From positions 1-6,588 of the forward strand of contig JAGHBQ010000169.1 of NCBI GenBank assembly GCA_021160945.1: a DNA stretch of 6,588 bases, read 5' to 3'. The position numbers and the translations under genes are program-made. This document shows, one piece after another, positions 5,099 to 6,588 of this stretch. The notes under the pieces were generated by a model. The model saw only the letters and a list, made by a program, of their open reading frames with translations. It did not search any database and had not been told where the DNA came from. The stretch is from Thermoplasmata archaeon. Its GTDB lineage: Archaea; Thermoplasmatota; Thermoplasmata; Thermoplasmatales; Aciduliprofundaceae. How positions within the stretch are numbered: position 1 is the first letter of the stretch; every line of letters begins with the position of its first letter.

Positions 5099-5574
5099 GA
5101 TTGCCCTGGCAGTGTCCCACATGCTATGCAGAGCTTGGAGATAAGAGCTACACAAAGATGCTAACCTGTCCCTACTGCGGCACACTTTTAATTGTAGATG
5201 CCCCTCATAAAAAATTTCTGCGAGTACCAAAGAACGGTGGATGGTACTACTTTTCTGAGGCAAATTCTCCGGGATATATTAAATTTGGGGGGTACAAAGA
5301 GCACTACCGCTATTATCAAGGGAAATGGTATCTCCAGAAAGATGGTGTTTTATATGAACTAAAGGGTGAATCTCGTTATAAGGGAGATATAATAGAGAAG
5401 GGAGAGGTTACCTATATATGGGGAGAAATACCTTTCATAGCACCTCCTGGAATTGTTTTGAAAACGGCAATATACGAAAACTCTCTTTTAAAAATAACTT
5501 CACGGGTCATCCTTCTCTTTCTCCAGAGCCTCCAAAAATCTTGTGACATTTTCCCTGAAGTCTTGGAGTGTTGA
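5095..5574 (+). CDS. Zinc-ribbon protein of unknown function
   Basis: The 159-residue product has an N-terminal zinc ribbon with CPTC (Cys7, Cys10) and CPYC (Cys25, Cys28). A domain rich in Tyr, Trp and Gly follows (about 40-135), with YYQGKWYL, GEVTYIWGEIPFIAPPG and several aromatic strands. This suggests a small beta-rich fold. It faintly recalls DUF4178-type domains, which also follow zinc ribbons, but I would not assign it. No signal peptide or membrane segment is visible except a short hydrophobic VILLFLQ near residue 140. The ATG at 5095 overlaps the dihydropteroate synthase stop (ATGA) and has an AGGGTGA ribosome site just upstream, so it is cotranscribed and translationally coupled with that gene. 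The last 25 codons or so are antisense to the 3' end of the kinase gene, and this tail (residues 136-159) looks less domain-like than the rest. A sequencing frameshift near 5490-5500 that hides an earlier stop is possible. Confidence 0.75.
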   Translation: MRLPWQCPTCYAELGDKSYTKMLTCPYCGTLLIVDAPHKKFLRVPKNGGWYYFSEANSPGYIKFGGYKEHYRYYQGKWYLQKDGVLYELKGESRYKGDIIEKGEVTYIWGEIPFIAPPGIVLKTAIYENSLLKITSRVILLFLQSLQKSCDIFPEVLEC

Positions 5575-6060
5575 TGTATTCAGGAGCATATAATCACTAA
5601 GGGCAAATACATTTCCGAGGCCCCAGGAGAGTTCTCTCATCTCCCTTCTGACAAAATCATCCCAGTTTGAGATATCATCCTCTCTTTTTCTTTTTAGAAT
5701 TCTCTCATATCTTATTTTGCGAGGAGCAAATATGCCCACAAGAACAGCATTTTCTCCCAGTTCTTTTTTGAACACCTCAACCTCTTCAATGCATCTTATT
5801 CCATCTATCACTATTTTCTTTGCATCTTCTCCCCTTATTCTACCTAAGGTTCTCTTTGCCCAAATATCAATTCCGTGCTTCTTTCTTTCGCTATTTGCAA
5901 TGCCACCCACAATTTCATCCTTTAGCTCAAGTCCCTGTGAATACACAAATTCACGAACCACGTCTCCCATTCTCATAACTTTGTACCCTTGTTCTTTTGC
6001 AATTTTTACGAATTCCTCTTTCCCTGCACCTGGCATACCCACAAGGAGAACTATGAGCAT
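5500..6060 (-). CDS. UPF0200-family P-loop kinase, dephospho-CoA kinase-like
   Basis: This 186-residue protein belongs to the archaeal UPF0200 group of P-loop nucleotide kinases, related to dephospho-CoA kinase and adenylate kinase. The substrate is not established. The Walker A loop is GMPGAGKE (8-15). The Ser/Thr that normally follows the lysine and helps bind magnesium is Glu here; there is no Ser or Thr until further along. Other family blocks are VMRMGDVVREF (28-38), IDGIRCIEEVEVF (85-97), a basic lid RYERILKRKREDD (117-129), REMRELSWGLGNVFALSDY (139-157) and LLN (159-161). The ATG at 6060 has no ribosome site, and an A/T-rich stretch about 25 bases upstream fits a leaderless mRNA. It overlaps the convergent zinc-ribbon gene by 75 bp at the 3' ends. 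Full family length argues that this gene, not the partner, is correct at the overlap. A role in CoA synthesis is only a possibility. Confidence 0.85.
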   Translation of the reverse strand: MLIVLLVGMPGAGKEEFVKIAKEQGYKVMRMGDVVREFVYSQGLELKDEIVGGIANSERKKHGIDIWAKRTLGRIRGEDAKKIVIDGIRCIEEVEVFKKELGENAVLVGIFAPRKIRYERILKRKREDDISNWDDFVRREMRELSWGLGNVFALSDYMLLNTSTLQDFRENVTRFLEALEKEKDDP

Positions 6061-6080
6061 AGAGTTTCATCATAATGAAT

Positions 6081-6090
6081 TATTTTAATT
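6081..6090 (-). promoter_or_regulatory. Candidate TATA element for the P-loop kinase gene
   Basis: On the minus strand the bases read AATTAAAATA, centred about 26 bases upstream of the kinase ATG at 6060. That is the spacing expected if transcription starts at or next to the initiation codon, and it agrees with the absence of a ribosome-binding site. The wider gap is very A/T-rich, so the exact box is uncertain. Confidence 0.4.
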
Positions 6091-6106
6091 TTTGCTTTGA
6101 AAAAAT

Positions 6107-6117
6107 TATTTATACAA
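6107..6117 (+). promoter_or_regulatory. Candidate TATA box for the four-helix membrane protein gene
   Basis: TTATTTATACA is a good match to the archaeal TATA consensus. Its centre (about 6112) predicts initiation near 6138, in or just before the GGTGA ribosome site at 6136-6140 that precedes the ATG at 6146. It shares the 85-bp divergent gap with the kinase promoter on the opposite strand. Confidence 0.5.
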
Positions 6118-6145
6118 ATTATTCAATTTACCTTTGGTGAATTAG

Positions 6146-6514
6146 ATGGCTGATGAATATCCCCAGGCGGCGTTTGTTGTATCCCTAATAGGAGGAATAT
6201 TTATACTTTTGAACGGTTTATTAATTTCTTCTGTTGGTGGCATCATTGTCATCCACCATCCTGGTGCAGGAATGGCTTTAGTTGCAGTGGGTTTAGTGCT
6301 TGGAATTGTGGTGCTCATTGGGACAATGATGATGAGAGATCCGCAAAAAGTGAAAGTGGGCAGTATTCTCGTATTGGTATTCTCTATTTTCAGCTTACCA
6401 ATAGGAGGTGGATTTATCATTGGCTTTTTACTAGGCCTGATAGGCGGTATTCTGGGACTTACCTGGAAACCTCCAAGACAGACTGTAATTATTCCGCCCC
6501 CGCCAACCATATGA
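6146..6514 (+). CDS. Small four-helix integral membrane protein, function unknown
   Basis: The 122-residue product is almost entirely hydrophobic and glycine-rich, with about four predicted membrane helices: residues 8-36, 41-63, 69-87 and 88-107. A short polar loop, RDPQKVK (64-70), separates the second and third. The C-terminal tail leaves the membrane with TWKPPRQTV and ends in PPPPTI, a proline-rich stub that may interact with another protein. There is no cleavable signal and no cysteine. The ATG at 6146 follows a GGTGA ribosome site by five bases. I do not recognise a named family; small Gly/Ile/Val-rich four-helix proteins of this kind are common and poorly characterised in archaea. The next gene starts 10 bases later with its ribosome site overlapping this stop, so the two are probably cotranscribed and may work together. 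The reading direction is favoured over an antisense frame because of the hydrophobic periodicity and the promoter. Confidence 0.75.
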   Translation: MADEYPQAAFVVSLIGGIFILLNGLLISSVGGIIVIHHPGAGMALVAVGLVLGIVVLIGTMMMRDPQKVKVGSILVLVFSIFSLPIGGGFIIGFLLGLIGGILGLTWKPPRQTVIIPPPPTI

Positions 6515-6524
6515 GGTGTTGAAA

Positions 6525-6588
6525 ATGAGTATAGAAGAAAATATCGTAGAAAGAGTGATAAAAATTGAGGAAAAGGTAGCTCGATTAG
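6525..6588 (+). CDS. N-terminal start of an unidentified gene (partial, continues past window)
   Basis: An ATG at 6525 has a GAGGTG ribosome site (6513-6518) six bases upstream, and the frame is open to the edge. The 21 visible residues, beginning MSIEENIVERVIKIEEKV, are charged and amphipathic with hydrophobic residues spaced as in a helix or coiled coil. The gene follows the small membrane protein by 10 bases and is probably in the same operon. Nothing can be said of its function from this piece. Confidence 0.6.
   Translation, partial: MSIEENIVERVIKIEEKVARL

Noticed and set aside
5717..6088. Plus-strand 123-codon frame antisense to the P-loop kinase
   Set aside because: The Ser/Pro/Phe-rich product has no family resemblance, and the opposite strand carries a full set of kinase motifs.
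6142..6510. Open frame of 122 codons on the minus strand antisense to the membrane protein
   Set aside because: Its product is a low-complexity Pro/Ile/Thr/Lys mixture typical of the complement of Gly/Ile/Val-rich membrane codons. It has no ribosome site or family features, while the plus-strand gene has a TATA box and a GGTGA site.
1..6588. CRISPR array, tRNA or rRNA gene, insertion sequence, toxin-antitoxin or phage-defence module
   Set aside because: No regularly spaced repeats, cloverleaf-like segment, transposase motifs or terminal inverted repeats were seen. Nearly all of the window is explained by tightly packed core genes.

Overview
The window comes from an archaeal chromosome. It encodes ribosomal proteins L44e and S27e, translation factor aIF2-alpha and H/ACA RNP protein Nop10, none of which occur in this form in bacteria. 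Transcripts appear to start at A/T-rich TATA boxes, and genes inside operons carry strong GGAGGTG-type Shine-Dalgarno (SD) sites. Protein style, moderate GC and gene order suggest a euryarchaeon, perhaps a Thermoplasmata/DHVE2 (Aciduliprofundum-like) lineage; that placement is an impression, not a demonstrated fact.

Layout. Positions 2-157 (+) hold the C-terminal end of an unidentified membrane protein, which converges on a two-gene class I fumarase operon (alpha then beta, minus strand, 166-1596). Upstream of the fumarase, also on the minus strand, lies a compact five-gene information-processing cluster transcribed from about 3826 down to 1650: rpl44e, rps27e, eIF2-alpha, nop10 and a PAC2-family proteasome assembly chaperone homologue. 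Its genes abut or overlap. nop10 (58 codons, 2390-2566) is short and easily missed.

A divergent promoter region at about 3822-3880 separates this cluster from a plus-strand pair: a dihydropteroate synthase with an archaeal-type N-terminal extension (3881-5098) and, overlapping by ATGA, a zinc-ribbon protein of unknown function (5095-5574). The latter overlaps by 75 bp, tail to tail, with a minus-strand UPF0200/dephospho-CoA-kinase-like P-loop kinase (5500-6060). A second divergent promoter region (6061-6145) leads to a plus-strand four-helix membrane protein (6146-6514) and the beginning of a further gene (6525 to the window edge).

How the genes work together. The L44e-S27e-aIF2alpha-Nop10-PAC2 string couples ribosome components, initiation, rRNA modification and proteasome assembly in one transcription unit, an arrangement known from other archaea. 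The fumarase pair forms one iron-sulfur enzyme of central metabolism. It has its own promoter containing a 16-bp palindrome and is visibly more GC-rich than its neighbours. The folate gene and its zinc-ribbon partner are translationally coupled, but no functional link is known to me. I see no tRNA, rRNA, CRISPR array, insertion sequence or defence-type module. Most of the window is ordinary core archaeal genome, and the less understood parts are the zinc-ribbon protein, the small membrane protein and the two partial edge genes.
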